From Croceimicrobium sp965279135 (GTDB lineage: Bacteria; Bacteroidota; Bacteroidia; Flavobacteriales; Schleiferiaceae), in contig OZ257133.1 in NCBI GenBank assembly GCA_965279135.1, positions 3,038,001 to 3,102,000 of the forward strand: a stretch of DNA of 64,000 nt, in the 5' to 3' direction. The translations under genes were made by a program, and so were the position numbers. The notes under the pieces are model-generated. The model was not told the DNA's origin. It saw nothing but the letters and a program-made list of their open reading frames with translations, and did no database searches. Within the stretch, counting starts at the first letter, position 1, and every line of letters begins with the position of its first letter. This document shows, piece by piece, positions 1 to 8,771 of this stretch.

Positions 1-1228
1 ATACCAAAAAGGATATCACAATGATTAGAAATAAAAATGCAGCTGCCAGGTAAATTCGTTGTTGACCAATCTCCTGTGCCTGGATTTCTGCTTTAGCCTC
101 AGCGAGATCAAGGGCGCGATTAGCCATCTCCTGATCAAACTCCTTCATTGCAGCCAATCCATCAAAACTTGCAATCCTTTCCCTGTAGTCACGGTTTAAT
201 TCGAGATAACTAATAGCTTGATCGGTCGAACCAACCTTTACATAATATTGATAGAGAATGTCGGTAGTAGACTCAGTAAAGACAGGGCTTACCTTATAAT
301 CTTCAAGTGCCTGAATTAAAGGTTCAACATGAATTTTGGCTTTATCTAAATCACCAATCTCCATATACAAATCCATCAAAGAGGAATGACTATAGGCAAT
401 GTAGTAAGCATCACCATATCTCTTATTTAAATCAAAGGATCGCTCCGCATAATTAATAGCTAATCCTGTATCACCCTCCCCAAGTGCTAATTGACTCAAG
501 ATATCCAATGCGTCAGCACGCAGTACGATCATTGAATCTACTTTAGTGTAGGAGTAGGTTTTGTTTGCGTGGTATTCTGCTAGTTCAGAAACACCTAATT
601 CGTGGTATAACCAGGCATAATTAAGATGAAGCTCCGGTATCAGGTACTCATGTTCATAACCCGATTTATGCATGGCATTCCATGCTTGATGTGCATAATG
701 AAGAGCTAATTCATACTGCCCCTGCTGATACACTATATCGCTATATCTGAGATAGTAGAAAATATCATTCTCCAGTTTTAAACCAGTTCGAATGTCTATT
801 TCCCTGGCTTTATGAAGTAAGATCAAACTAGCCGTGTATTCACCTAAAAATTCTCTATAAAGACTCTCATTATAAATGGCAGTACTTAAGCCTAAAGAAT
901 CTTTCACCTCCTTAAAAACAGCAATGGCCCGTTCCCCATAATACAAAGCGGAGTCCACCTCATCTCTGGCAAAAGCCTCGAGAGCCTTTAGATCTAAAGC
1001 ATAGCCCAGAAAGGAGCTATCATTGAGAAGACTTATAGTCTTAAAAAATCTATTGCACTCCTCTTCTGCCTCGGTAAGATTATTTCCAATCTGACTAAAA
1101 GCAACATAGTAGAAACTATCCAAATCCCATTTGGCCACTTGCCTACCATCAATATCTTGGGCAAAGGCCACAACACTAAAAAGCATTAGTGCGAGAAAAA
1201 CCTTAAAATTTATCTTTTGTAAAATCAA
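1..1228 (-). CDS. TPR-repeat signalling protein, N-terminal part (runs off window)
   Basis: The reverse strand is open from position 1228 to the window edge. The predicted protein starts with a signal peptide (MILQKINFKVFLALMLFSVV, then AFAQ) if translation begins at TTG 1228; the first in-frame ATG, at 1186, would cut the signal peptide in half, so TTG is preferred, and a TACCTTTG promoter element sits just upstream. The middle is alpha-helical with a TPR-like pattern (A/Y/L spacing, many 34-residue periods), and the last visible residues (IYLAAAFLFLIIVISFLV) form a transmembrane helix. In Bacteroidota this architecture (signal peptide, TPRs, one membrane helix) normally continues into a histidine kinase or a LuxR-type DNA-binding domain; that output domain is outside the window, so which one is unknown. 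Confidence 0.72.
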   Translation of the reverse strand, partial: MILQKINFKVFLALMLFSVVAFAQDIDGRQVAKWDLDSFYYVAFSQIGNNLTEAEEECNRFFKTISLLNDSSFLGYALDLKALEAFARDEVDSALYYGERAIAVFKEVKDSLGLSTAIYNESLYREFLGEYTASLILLHKAREIDIRTGLKLENDIFYYLRYSDIVYQQGQYELALHYAHQAWNAMHKSGYEHEYLIPELHLNYAWLYHELGVSELAEYHANKTYSYTKVDSMIVLRADALDILSQLALGEGDTGLAINYAERSFDLNKRYGDAYYIAYSHSSLMDLYMEIGDLDKAKIHVEPLIQALEDYKVSPVFTESTTDILYQYYVKVGSTDQAISYLELNRDYRERIASFDGLAAMKEFDQEMANRALDLAEAKAEIQAQEIGQQRIYLAAAFLFLIIVISFLV

Positions 1229-1243
1229 TGTTTAGTCAAAATG

Positions 1244-1251
1244 CAAAGGTA
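1244..1251 (-). promoter_or_regulatory. Promoter -7 element TACCTTTG for the TPR sensor gene
   Basis: On the reverse strand the sequence TACCTTTG matches the Bacteroidota -7 consensus TAnnTTTG exactly. It lies 15 bp before the TTG start at 1228, giving a leader of about 9 nt. No good TTG -33 element is seen at the usual distance. It supports independent transcription from the YceI-like gene upstream. Confidence 0.45.
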
Positions 1252-1297
1252 CAATTAGTTAAAAAACTATACTATAAAATATTGTTTATCAACTAAT

Positions 1298-1837
1298 TCA
1301 GATTTTTAGATATATATCAAATTCTAATTCAATCTGCCTTCCAATAGCAAAGGATCCACTTTCTCCAATGCCAAACTCGAAACGGTCGAGACTATAATCT
1401 ATAAAAACTTGATAACCCTGCTCATCAAACTGATAGCCCGCATAGAGAGCTATAGTGCGTCGATGTTCTTTAATAAAGAGATCCCCGGTAAATACAAGTT
1501 GGCGTTTTCCCTCAGTGGTTATTTCTCTGCTTTTAAAAATGATCTCCGGATATTCATTTCCATTAAAGAAATGGGGAGCTTCCGAGAGCTGCTGATCTCT
1601 CTCCGGTATGCCCGTGCGAATGCCATTAACGGGCCAGCGTAAATTGAGGTGACTGGATTCTAAATTGTAAATATTGAAGTCAACATCCACCACAACATCA
1701 CGAAAAAAGCCCTTCACTTTATTGAAGCGCATATTGACCGCCGTGAAATTGTATTGGCTGGCATCATTATTTACCGAGGTAGAATGGAACTTCTCCTTAT
1801 CTACAATTCCGAAAGCTTTTGCCAATCGAGATATCAT
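1298..1837 (-). CDS. YceI-like domain protein
   Basis: A 179-residue protein with the YceI pattern: an N-terminal strand pattern around FTAVNMRFNKVKGFFRDV (residues about 31-48), a middle stretch with R-D-x-x-L and a following FF-x-x-x-x-YPEI-F motif (about 80-103), and a final amphipathic strand series. YceI proteins are lipocalin-like beta barrels that hold a long isoprenoid or similar lipid, usually in the periplasm. This copy has no recognisable signal peptide (it begins MISRLAKAFGIVDKEK), so it may be cytoplasmic or be exported another way. It stands alone between the TPR sensor and a divergent DUF2911 gene. The family call is fairly safe, the ligand is unknown. Confidence 0.72.
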   Translation of the reverse strand: MISRLAKAFGIVDKEKFHSTSVNNDASQYNFTAVNMRFNKVKGFFRDVVVDVDFNIYNLESSHLNLRWPVNGIRTGIPERDQQLSEAPHFFNGNEYPEIIFKSREITTEGKRQLVFTGDLFIKEHRRTIALYAGYQFDEQGYQVFIDYSLDRFEFGIGESGSFAIGRQIELEFDIYLKI

Positions 1838-1933
1838 ACCCGTCTTATCCTTCTATACCCTTTACTCAATATTATGAAAAATTAACAGACAGGCCTAAAA
1901 AAATCCAGTAGCTTAGCTCATAAAACGTACACT

Positions 1934-2440
1934 ATGCAAAAACTATTTAGCACCTTATTAGCTGTGTTTTTCTTCTGCTCTTTATCTGCACAAGAAAAAA
2001 GAGCAAGTCCGCTAATCAACGTCAAGCAAAATATTGATGGGGTAGAGGTTAAAATTCAATACGGTCAACCTTCAAAAAAAGGCAGAACGATCTTTGGTGA
2101 GCTTGTTCCTTATGGAAAGGTATGGCGAACTGGTGCCAACGAGGCAACGGTAATTGAATTTTCAGGTGATGTAAGTATCAACGATAATACTGTAGCTGCA
2201 GGTAAATACGCACTATTTACGGTTCCGGGAGAAAAGGAATGGACCATTATCTTAAATCAGGTTTGGAACCAATGGGGCGCTTACAACTACGATTCTAAGA
2301 AGGATGTACTGAGTATAAAAGTGCCGGTTGAAAATAAGAAAGAGGCGATGGAAAAATTTACCGTTACCATTTCCGAGAAAGGCCTGGTAGAACTTTACTG
2401 GGATACAGTCGGAGTAGAATTCACAATTAAAAAATCCTAA
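1934..2440 (+). CDS. DUF2911 secreted protein
   Basis: A 168-residue protein with a cleavable signal peptide (MQKLFSTLLAVFFFCSLSAQ) followed by a DUF2911 domain covering nearly the rest. Landmarks are RASPLINVKQNIDG (about residues 24-37), the Gly/Lys-rich KKGRTIFGELVPYGKVWRTG (about 48-67), and AAGKYALFTVPGEKEWTIIL. The domain is common in Bacteroidota and predicted to be beta-rich and periplasmic; no biochemical function is established. Its last codons overlap by 4 bp the end of the convergent Nudix gene, so the two share a stop region. Confidence 0.8.
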   Translation: MQKLFSTLLAVFFFCSLSAQEKRASPLINVKQNIDGVEVKIQYGQPSKKGRTIFGELVPYGKVWRTGANEATVIEFSGDVSINDNTVAAGKYALFTVPGEKEWTIILNQVWNQWGAYNYDSKKDVLSIKVPVENKKEAMEKFTVTISEKGLVELYWDTVGVEFTIKKS

Positions 2441-3000
2441 ATACCATTTTTCATTAGGGCATAGCGAAGGATAGCTGCAACCGAAATACTGTCCTTTATC
2501 TCGCCCTTTAAGGTCATTTCTAAAGCTTCCTGAAAAGGGAGCTTTTTTATTTGGAGCTTTTCACTTTCCTCGGGTTCTGCTTCTTTTTGTACTAAGTCAC
2601 GAGCGATGAAACACATAGACCTCTCGTTGGAAACCGAATTGCTTAAATGCATTTCCTGAATCAATTCCCAGGACCCTGCCTCTAAACCGGTTTCTTCTTT
2701 CAATTCCCTTTTGGCACTAAGCAATGGATCATCTTCTAAAGGACCGCCCCCTTCTATTATCTCCCAACTATATGCTCCATCAAAGGGATATCTCTCCTGA
2801 CCAACCAGATAAACTTCATCTTGATCAGTTATCGCTAAAATCCCAATCGCCAGGTTTTTAAAATGGACCTTACCATAGATTCCCTGACCACCGTTGGGAT
2901 TCAACATCTGGCTATGTTGTACTTCTATCCAGGGATTATCATAAACAATTTCTCTGGAGAGTTCAGTCCATTCACCAGCTTTACGAGGAAATTCCGTCAT
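2437..3000 (-). CDS. Nudix hydrolase, ADP-ribose pyrophosphatase type
   Basis: A 187-residue cytoplasmic Nudix protein. The Nudix box is GGGPLEDDPLLSAKRELKEE followed by TGL, around residues 84-106; the REL-x-EE-x-G core that binds Mg2+ is intact, while the first Glu of the canonical box is Asp here. The upstream beta strands and the GQERYPF segment resemble ADP-ribose/NDP-sugar pyrophosphatases, which split a nucleoside diphosphate linked to a sugar. Likely substrates are ADP-ribose or a sugar nucleotide; sequence alone does not separate these. It lies 27 bp after the MORN-repeat gene on the same strand, so cotranscription is plausible. Its end overlaps the DUF2911 gene by 4 bp. Confidence 0.82.
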   Translation of the reverse strand: MTEFPRKAGEWTELSREIVYDNPWIEVQHSQMLNPNGGQGIYGKVHFKNLAIGILAITDQDEVYLVGQERYPFDGAYSWEIIEGGGPLEDDPLLSAKRELKEETGLEAGSWELIQEMHLSNSVSNERSMCFIARDLVQKEAEPEESEKLQIKKLPFQEALEMTLKGEIKDSISVAAILRYALMKNGI

Positions 3001-3027
3001 TGATTTCTTTTAAGAGCTCAAAGGAAA

Positions 3028-4605
3028 CTAATCATCCGAATTGGAGAGTTGCTCACGAGCTTTTTCTTCAGCAACTGCTTTTTCATAACGACGGCCATAA
3101 TCAATTTTCTCGCCGTTATAGCGGATCTCTTCTCCATCCTCATATTCGATTGTTACTGTTCTGCCACCATCCTTCATGAAAAATTCCCAAATTCCATGTC
3201 TATTACCGGCAATATATTCACCGCGCATTCTCACCTGACCATTATCAAAATAATGTACATGTGCCCCGGTTTCCTGGCCATTTTCGAATGCTCCTTCAAA
3301 TTTCAATTGATCATTACTTAAATAGTAATGCTTCCAGGTTCCACTGCGTAGGCCTTCAAAATATTCTCCTTCCTCTTTATGATCATTATTTGTATAAACC
3401 CATTTTCCTTCCTTCATTCCATCAACATAAGGACCTTCCGCGATCACTGCTCCTGTATCATTGTACTCTGTGCTCATTCCATCTTCTAAACCAGCATTGT
3501 ACTCTTCCTCCCTAAGAGTTTGTCCGGATAGATAAAACCATTCCCATACTCCAGTAGCTCTGCCGGCATTATAGTTCCCCTGTTGCTCAATACCGCCTTC
3601 ACGGAAAAAATAACGCCATTGACCGATTTTTAAATCGTTCTTATAAGCTCCTTCAGATTTAAGCTTACCATCTTCAAAAAATGCCTTCCAGGGGCCCTGC
3701 TTGCGACCTTCATTATCTACAATTCCCTCAAAGAGTTTTAAACCTTGGTCATAAACAGTCGCGGCAATTACATTACCCTCATCATCATATTCACGATGTA
3801 CACCGGTCGCCTTACCATTTTGATAGGCTCCCTTGAAACTCAGTTTACCTGTTTTTGGATTAATCTCTTTTCGAACTTCAACTTTTGCTACCTCGGTAGC
3901 ACCTTCCTGAAGTTCCCCATTTATCCATTTTTCAACCTTAATAAGATTACCATTGGCTTTATAATATTTCCAATAGCCATTTTTGAGATCGTTTAAATAA
4001 GGACCTTCTATCGCTCTAGCTTTGTTCTTATGAAAACTAAGCCAAAGGCCTTGCTTCTGTTCCTGCTGATCGAAGCGATTGATATTCTGCTTTCGGATTA
4101 GAGAACCATTCTTGAAAGTGAGTAAAGTAATAATGCGACCTTCCTTGGCATATTCAAAGCCGTCTCCGGATTGTTTTCCGTCCACATAGGGAACTTCTTT
4201 CTGCAGACTGCTATCGGGATATAAAAATCTAGTAATACCTTGCTGAAGATCCTCTTGGTAAAGGTCAATCTTATAAAGGACTCCTTCCTTATAACTGAGA
4301 CTTGGTCCCTCTCTTTTTCCCTTACCGTAAGTGATCTCAGAAGTGATCTCTCCTTCCCGCGAAAAAAAGCGCCATGGACCGTCCAATAGAAAATCCTTTC
4401 GATTACCCTCTGCTTTTAAGGTTCCATTACGATAATAGCTTTTCCAATAACCATCGGGTTTACCATTTCGCAAGTTACCTTCGCTACTTACCTGACCGTT
4501 CTCGTAGAAATACTGGGTTGGCTTGAGGCTATCCTTATCGCTTTGAGAAAACGAATATAGAGGACTTCCAATTAGGAAGATCAAGACCAGATTTCTTAAT
4601 AACAT
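3028..4605 (-). CDS. Exported MORN-repeat protein
   Basis: A 525-residue protein with a signal peptide (MLLRNLVLIFLIGSPLYSFS) and then an almost continuous series of about 20-24-residue repeats of the type Y-x-x-G-x-x-x-x-E-G-x-x-x-x-G-x-x-x-G-x-W-x-x-Y (for example YRNGTLKAEGNRKDFLLDGP and YENGQVSSEG). These are MORN_2/YwqK-type repeats, which fold into an extended beta sheet. Such proteins are frequent in Bacteroidota, sit in the periplasm or outer envelope and have no assigned biochemical role. The C-terminus (AVAEEKAREQLSNSDD) is charged and helical and lies outside the repeats. Upstream is the long gap with DnaA-like boxes. Confidence 0.82.
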   Translation of the reverse strand: MLLRNLVLIFLIGSPLYSFSQSDKDSLKPTQYFYENGQVSSEGNLRNGKPDGYWKSYYRNGTLKAEGNRKDFLLDGPWRFFSREGEITSEITYGKGKREGPSLSYKEGVLYKIDLYQEDLQQGITRFLYPDSSLQKEVPYVDGKQSGDGFEYAKEGRIITLLTFKNGSLIRKQNINRFDQQEQKQGLWLSFHKNKARAIEGPYLNDLKNGYWKYYKANGNLIKVEKWINGELQEGATEVAKVEVRKEINPKTGKLSFKGAYQNGKATGVHREYDDEGNVIAATVYDQGLKLFEGIVDNEGRKQGPWKAFFEDGKLKSEGAYKNDLKIGQWRYFFREGGIEQQGNYNAGRATGVWEWFYLSGQTLREEEYNAGLEDGMSTEYNDTGAVIAEGPYVDGMKEGKWVYTNNDHKEEGEYFEGLRSGTWKHYYLSNDQLKFEGAFENGQETGAHVHYFDNGQVRMRGEYIAGNRHGIWEFFMKDGGRTVTIEYEDGEEIRYNGEKIDYGRRYEKAVAEEKAREQLSNSDD

Positions 4606-5059
4606 ATATAGTAGTCTTTTTAAATATCTCTAATCTATGATGATGATAATGGTCTGTGGAAAACGGGTATAAGTAATGCTTATTCTACTTGCTTCTTTTA
4701 GCTATCATTTTTTATCCACAGCTATTAAAGGGCAAATTAAGGTTTAAAAGCTTCATTTACCAGTTCTAAGAAACAGCTATCCACAATTGTTAGTAAGCAA
4801 TAAGGACAATCAGATTTGATAAATACTTTTTGGAGGGTCGGTTGAAAACCATGCTTGAATTAGTTAAAACTGTGCGGGCAAAAAAGAATAAGATCAGACT
4901 CTAAAATCAGATATTTGCCTATATCCAAAAAGCAATGAAAAAGTCAAGCTATATTTCCTAAAACTAATTCACAGGGCAAAGGTTCAGAAGCTAAAATGAC
5001 TGTTAATTGTAAATCCTTGATTAAGAAAAGGATAAGAACTTATTAAAAAATACCAACCT
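4606..5059. other. Non-coding gap with clustered DnaA-box-like sites (possible origin)
   Basis: No convincing gene lies in these 454 AT-rich bases. They hold one perfect DnaA box, TTATCCACA at 4712-4720, and three one-mismatch boxes: TGTGGAAAA at 4655-4663 (reverse orientation), CTATCCACA at 4777-4785 and TAATTCACA at 4965-4973. Genes to the left are mostly on the minus strand and those to the right mostly on the plus strand (about 30 of 46), as expected on either side of a replication origin, but the bias is moderate. dnaA and other usual origin neighbours are not present, so this is a candidate only. Confidence 0.3.
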
Positions 5060-5488
5060 ATGAAAATTGCCATTGGAGGAGACCACGCGGCGGTAGAGTT
5101 GAAAGCAGCATTAATTGCCAAGTTGAATACTGATGGCCATGAAGTTCACAATTTCGGTACAGATAGTTCTGATTCTGTTGATTATCCTGATTTTGGACAC
5201 CCGGTAGCGAAAGAGGTACTTAATGGTGCTGCTGATTTAGGAATAGTAATTTGTGGATCTGGAAACGGCATTAATATGACCGTAAACAAGTATGCCGGTA
5301 TTCGTTCAGCCCTTGCCTGGAACGAAGAGTTGGCCGCTTTAGCTCGTCAGCATAATAAAGCTAATATTCTAGCACTTCCAGCTAGATTTATTAGTGTAGA
5401 AGAAGGGCTGAAAATCATGGAAAGCTTCTTAAGTTCAGAATTTGAAGGAGGCCGTCATGAAAGGAGAGTGAATAAGATTACTCCTTGA
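5060..5488 (+). CDS. rpiB: Ribose-5-phosphate isomerase B
   Basis: A 142-residue RpiB/LacAB family enzyme that interconverts ribose 5-phosphate and ribulose 5-phosphate in the pentose phosphate pathway. Visible signatures are the start MKIAIGGDHA with the conserved GGDHA, the DYPDFG segment near residue 41, the catalytic Cys65 in GIVICGSGNGINM and the C-terminal EGGRHERRV. The length is normal for the family. It could also act on related phosphorylated sugars such as allose 6-phosphate, which sequence cannot exclude. The end overlaps the convergent lipoprotein gene by 11 bp. Confidence 0.93.
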   Translation: MKIAIGGDHAAVELKAALIAKLNTDGHEVHNFGTDSSDSVDYPDFGHPVAKEVLNGAADLGIVICGSGNGINMTVNKYAGIRSALAWNEELAALARQHNKANILALPARFISVEEGLKIMESFLSSEFEGGRHERRVNKITP

Positions 5489-6395
5489 TGAGGAAGTTTA
5501 AAACTGCAGCTTCAATTTCAGTCCAGTTATCTTCATTGTAAGCATCGAAACCCTGGATCCGGGTGTAACTCCCGCTGCCTTTCTTTCTGGTTTTATCCAA
5601 TAATTTCAAGTATTCGAAATCACTCTCTTTAAAAAAGGGGTAATCATCGAATTGAATCCAATGGCAATGACCTGCTACCTGGCTATATTCTTCAAGCATA
5701 TAATTGGCGTGATAGCTTAACCAATACATATTTGAAAAGGATCCAAGGCTATAAAGCTCAGAGCCAACTTCCTCAACTTCTTTAACCTTCTTTCTGAAAA
5801 CATGTAAGGAATCAACACCTAGTTTTTTGGAGATATATTTTTGTCGATTCTCATTCCATTCCATTCTACCGGATGCGATACGTTCGAGACTCATATACAC
5901 ACTAAATGGACTTGCATTGATAAAAATGGCAGTATCAATACCATTATTGGCCATTAGCATGGGGCTCATATAAACTCCTTGTTCAACCCCAATCAAGATG
6001 GTTTTATTAGCTGGCGCTATTCTTTTCCCTTTCCTTAAATAGTTAATTAGGTTTTGCACATTCTGTATTTGCTGTCCTTTAAACTCGATTGCTTTACGAC
6101 TGTAAAACCAGGGACCACGGGGTTCAGGTTGATAGGCACAAAGAATATCGTAGCCCGCTTTATAGAGTTCCTTGTAAAGAGATGTTTCTTCGAAATGAAC
6201 CGTATCCAAAGCGGGAGGGAGGAAGACTATTAGCTTTTCGGATACCTCTTCATGACTCGCAAGAGTGAAAGGAATAGTATCTCTTAAATAGAGGTCGAAA
6301 TATGCTTCTTTAGCTATTGGAGATTTGGTTTTACATGAGGCAGTAAAAAGACTTATCAGAACCAGGGAAAAAACAATACGACTAAAAGGTTTCAA
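5478..6395 (-). CDS. Lipoprotein with alpha/beta-hydrolase-like core, nucleophile replaced
   Basis: A 305-residue protein with a lipoprotein signal peptide whose lipobox is LFTASC (Cys21). The body has the rhythm of an alpha/beta hydrolase: a strand KLIVFLPP (about 54-61), a later strand GYDILCAYQPEPRGPW, and a strand-turn-helix KTILIGVEQGVYM at 131-143. In active hydrolases this elbow reads G-x-S-x-G; here it is G136-V-E-Q-G140, with Glu in place of Ser. That would make it inactive as a serine hydrolase or an unusual enzyme. The family is not recognised with certainty; the fold is an inference. A TATCTTTG promoter element lies at 6431-6438. It faces the divergent glycan locus. Confidence 0.55.
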   Translation of the reverse strand: MKPFSRIVFSLVLISLFTASCKTKSPIAKEAYFDLYLRDTIPFTLASHEEVSEKLIVFLPPALDTVHFEETSLYKELYKAGYDILCAYQPEPRGPWFYSRKAIEFKGQQIQNVQNLINYLRKGKRIAPANKTILIGVEQGVYMSPMLMANNGIDTAIFINASPFSVYMSLERIASGRMEWNENRQKYISKKLGVDSLHVFRKKVKEVEEVGSELYSLGSFSNMYWLSYHANYMLEEYSQVAGHCHWIQFDDYPFFKESDFEYLKLLDKTRKKGSGSYTRIQGFDAYNEDNWTEIEAAVLNFLIKE

Positions 6396-6430
6396 GCAAG
6401 AATTTTAAATGAATGATTATTTATGAGGGA

Positions 6431-6438
6431 CAAAGATA
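6431..6438 (-). promoter_or_regulatory. Promoter -7 element TATCTTTG for the lipoprotein gene
   Basis: On the reverse strand TATCTTTG matches TAnnTTTG exactly, 36 bp upstream of the start at 6395, leaving a leader of roughly 30 nt. No clear -33 TTG is seen. Confidence 0.45.
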
Positions 6439-6494
6439 TTTAGCTTTTTAGGGGACTGTTCTATAAATGAGTTTGCGAATACGTAAATTTTTTC

Positions 6495-6509
6495 GGCCGC
6501 TCTGCGGCC
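6495..6509 (+). promoter_or_regulatory. GC-rich hairpin just before the GH20 start codon
   Basis: GGCCGC-TCT-GCGGCC is a perfect six-base-pair stem with a 3-nt loop, in otherwise AT-rich sequence and directly after a run of T. It ends 21 nt before the ATG at 6531, so it is in the leader of the hexosaminidase message. It could act as a translational or attenuation element; it could also be a chance palindrome. Confidence 0.35.
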
Positions 6510-6530
6510 ATTTCAGTAATTTTCAAGAGT

Positions 6531-8771
6531 ATGAAATCGATACCAACACAGACGCTAATTCTTCTGCTATGTATCACCTCCTGTATACAACAAGAATCAC
6601 CGGTTTTAAAAAGTTCTTTTCAGGTAGAAGTATTAATACCACAGCCCGACACAATAAAATCCTATGCCGCGCGAGCTTATGATTTGAGAGAGACTCAATA
6701 CATCTATTATGATCAATCCTTAGTAGGCGAAGCAGAATATCTGAAAGATCAAAGTCTTAATTGGGGTATTTCCAAAGTTGAGCTTGTATCAGGCACCTCC
6801 GGTTTTGCGCGAGGTATAACTTTGAAACGGGATGAAAATCTGAAAAACCAAGAGGCTTACGCTCTAAGCATTGGTCCGAATGGAATTAACATTATTGGAG
6901 CTAGTGCTGCGGGAGTAATGCACGGGATTCAAAGCCTAAATCAGATCATTTTACTTAACGATAAATCAGATCGCCTACTAGTTCCAATACTTGAGCTTGA
7001 AGATGCACCGGCATTTTCTCATCGAGGACTGCTTCTGGATGTTTGTCGGCATTTTTTTAGCGCAGAAGTGCTTAAGAAGTATGTTGACCTTTTGGCACTC
7101 TATAAGATGAATGTTTTGCATTTGCACCTTACTGAAGATCAGGGCTGGCGTATAGAAAGTAAGGCTTATCCAAAGTTGAACGAAATTTCATCCTGGCGAA
7201 AGGAGGATGAGGGTTCAGTCTATGGAGGGTTCTACACTCAGGAAGAGTTAAAGGACTTAGTAAAGTATGCTGCCCAAAGACATATTACAATTATCCCTGA
7301 AATTGAATTGCCGGGTCATTCGCAGGCCGCTTTGGCCGCTTATCCGGAGTTCTCTTGTTTAGGTAAGGATGCAAAAATCGAAGTGGCGAACGATTGGGGA
7401 GTTTTCAAAGAAATCTATTGCGCCGGCAATGATGGTACTTTCACTTTTCTAGAAACGATTCTTACTGAAGTAATGGAGATTTTCCCTTCAGAATACATCC
7501 ATATTGGAGGTGATGAAGCACCAAAATATCGCTGGGAACATTGCGATAAATGCCAACAAAGGATAGTGGATGAAGGCCTGGCCGATGAGCACGAATTACA
7601 ATCATATTTCATAGAGCGAATTGAGAAGTTCCTAAATAAGAAAGGACGCAAGTTGATCGGCTGGGATGAAATTCTAGAGGGCGGGCTTTCTGAGAACGCA
7701 ACGGTACAAAGCTGGAGAGGTGTGGAAGGAGGTATAAGCGCTGCAGAAATGGGACATCAGGTGATAATGTCTCCAACCAGTCATTGTTATTTAGATTATG
7801 GCCTGGATCGAATTGATGTAGGAAAGATTTACTCTTTTAATCCCATACCCGAAACTCTGGATAGTAGCAAGTATCGTTTCGTTTTGGGAGCAGAATGCAA
7901 TATGTGGACGGAATATGTACCAAATGAAAGAGTCTTGGATCAAAAGGTTAATCCGCGTATGCAAGCTCTTGCCGAAGTGCTTTGGTCATATCCACAGGAA
8001 AGAGATCTTCATGATTTTTATCGTCGATTGCAGTTTCATTATCCAATGCTTGATTCCTTACAGGTAGAGTATGGCCCAGAGACGGTTCCCGCATCGATAT
8101 ACTCTGAAGTAAATATTGATAGCGGAAAAGTGTTTATCGGTGCAAAGCGCAATTTGGACTTACTGGATATGACCGTTGTTTGGAATGGGAATAAAGGCCC
8201 TTGGGTTTTTAATCTTAAGGAATCCGGGCTTTTAGAGGCACAGGCGACGAAACTGGGGAATCCTTATGGTGATTCCATTTCTCAAAGCTTTGCTTTTCAT
8301 CGAGCCTTGGCATGTTCTGTTGATTATCAAAATAGCTACGAAAAATGGTATTCAGCTGGTGGAGATGTTGCTTTGGTCAACGGAACACTTGGTTCCCTGA
8401 ATTTCAGAGACGGGCAGTGGCAAGGATTCTCTGGTCAGGATGCTAGCCTGATTATTGATCTTAAACAGGAGATAAACGTGGAAGAAGTAAAGGCTAACTT
8501 TTACCATTATAACAATGCATGGATATTTCGACCAGAGAGTTTTAAGGTAGAAGCATCTGGAGATCAGAAAGATTGGGTGATGCTTGGAGTGGATCCAGCA
8601 AAAACATCCGCAAGCCAGAGGGGGAAAAGCATAGAGACCTTTAGTGTTTCTACTAAAAAGAAGGCCAGATATTTACGCATTACTGCTAAAAACATAGGCG
8701 AAGTACCAAATTGGCATGAAGCGGCTGGCTCCAAGGCTTGGGTCTTTATTGATGAAATTATAGTGAATTAA
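6531..8771 (+). CDS. GH20 beta-N-acetylhexosaminidase lipoprotein with C-terminal F5/8-type domain
   Basis: A 746-residue enzyme that removes terminal beta-linked GlcNAc or GalNAc from glycans. It begins with a lipoprotein signal (LLLCITSC), then an N-terminal GH20b-type domain (about residues 30-160) and the GH20 barrel (about 165-510) containing HIGGDEAPKYRWEHC; Asp328-Glu329 are the expected catalytic pair in substrate-assisted catalysis. Residues about 600-746 form a second module with W-x-G-F-x-G-x-D and YLRITAKNIG...W-H-x-x-A-G-S, matching an F5/8 type C (CBM32-like) domain often seen after this barrel. Its stop overlaps the ATG of cutC by one base (TAATG), so the genes are translationally coupled. 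It should be anchored in the periplasm or outer membrane. Confidence 0.92.
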   Translation: MKSIPTQTLILLLCITSCIQQESPVLKSSFQVEVLIPQPDTIKSYAARAYDLRETQYIYYDQSLVGEAEYLKDQSLNWGISKVELVSGTSGFARGITLKRDENLKNQEAYALSIGPNGINIIGASAAGVMHGIQSLNQIILLNDKSDRLLVPILELEDAPAFSHRGLLLDVCRHFFSAEVLKKYVDLLALYKMNVLHLHLTEDQGWRIESKAYPKLNEISSWRKEDEGSVYGGFYTQEELKDLVKYAAQRHITIIPEIELPGHSQAALAAYPEFSCLGKDAKIEVANDWGVFKEIYCAGNDGTFTFLETILTEVMEIFPSEYIHIGGDEAPKYRWEHCDKCQQRIVDEGLADEHELQSYFIERIEKFLNKKGRKLIGWDEILEGGLSENATVQSWRGVEGGISAAEMGHQVIMSPTSHCYLDYGLDRIDVGKIYSFNPIPETLDSSKYRFVLGAECNMWTEYVPNERVLDQKVNPRMQALAEVLWSYPQERDLHDFYRRLQFHYPMLDSLQVEYGPETVPASIYSEVNIDSGKVFIGAKRNLDLLDMTVVWNGNKGPWVFNLKESGLLEAQATKLGNPYGDSISQSFAFHRALACSVDYQNSYEKWYSAGGDVALVNGTLGSLNFRDGQWQGFSGQDASLIIDLKQEINVEEVKANFYHYNNAWIFRPESFKVEASGDQKDWVMLGVDPAKTSASQRGKSIETFSVSTKKKARYLRITAKNIGEVPNWHEAAGSKAWVFIDEIIVN

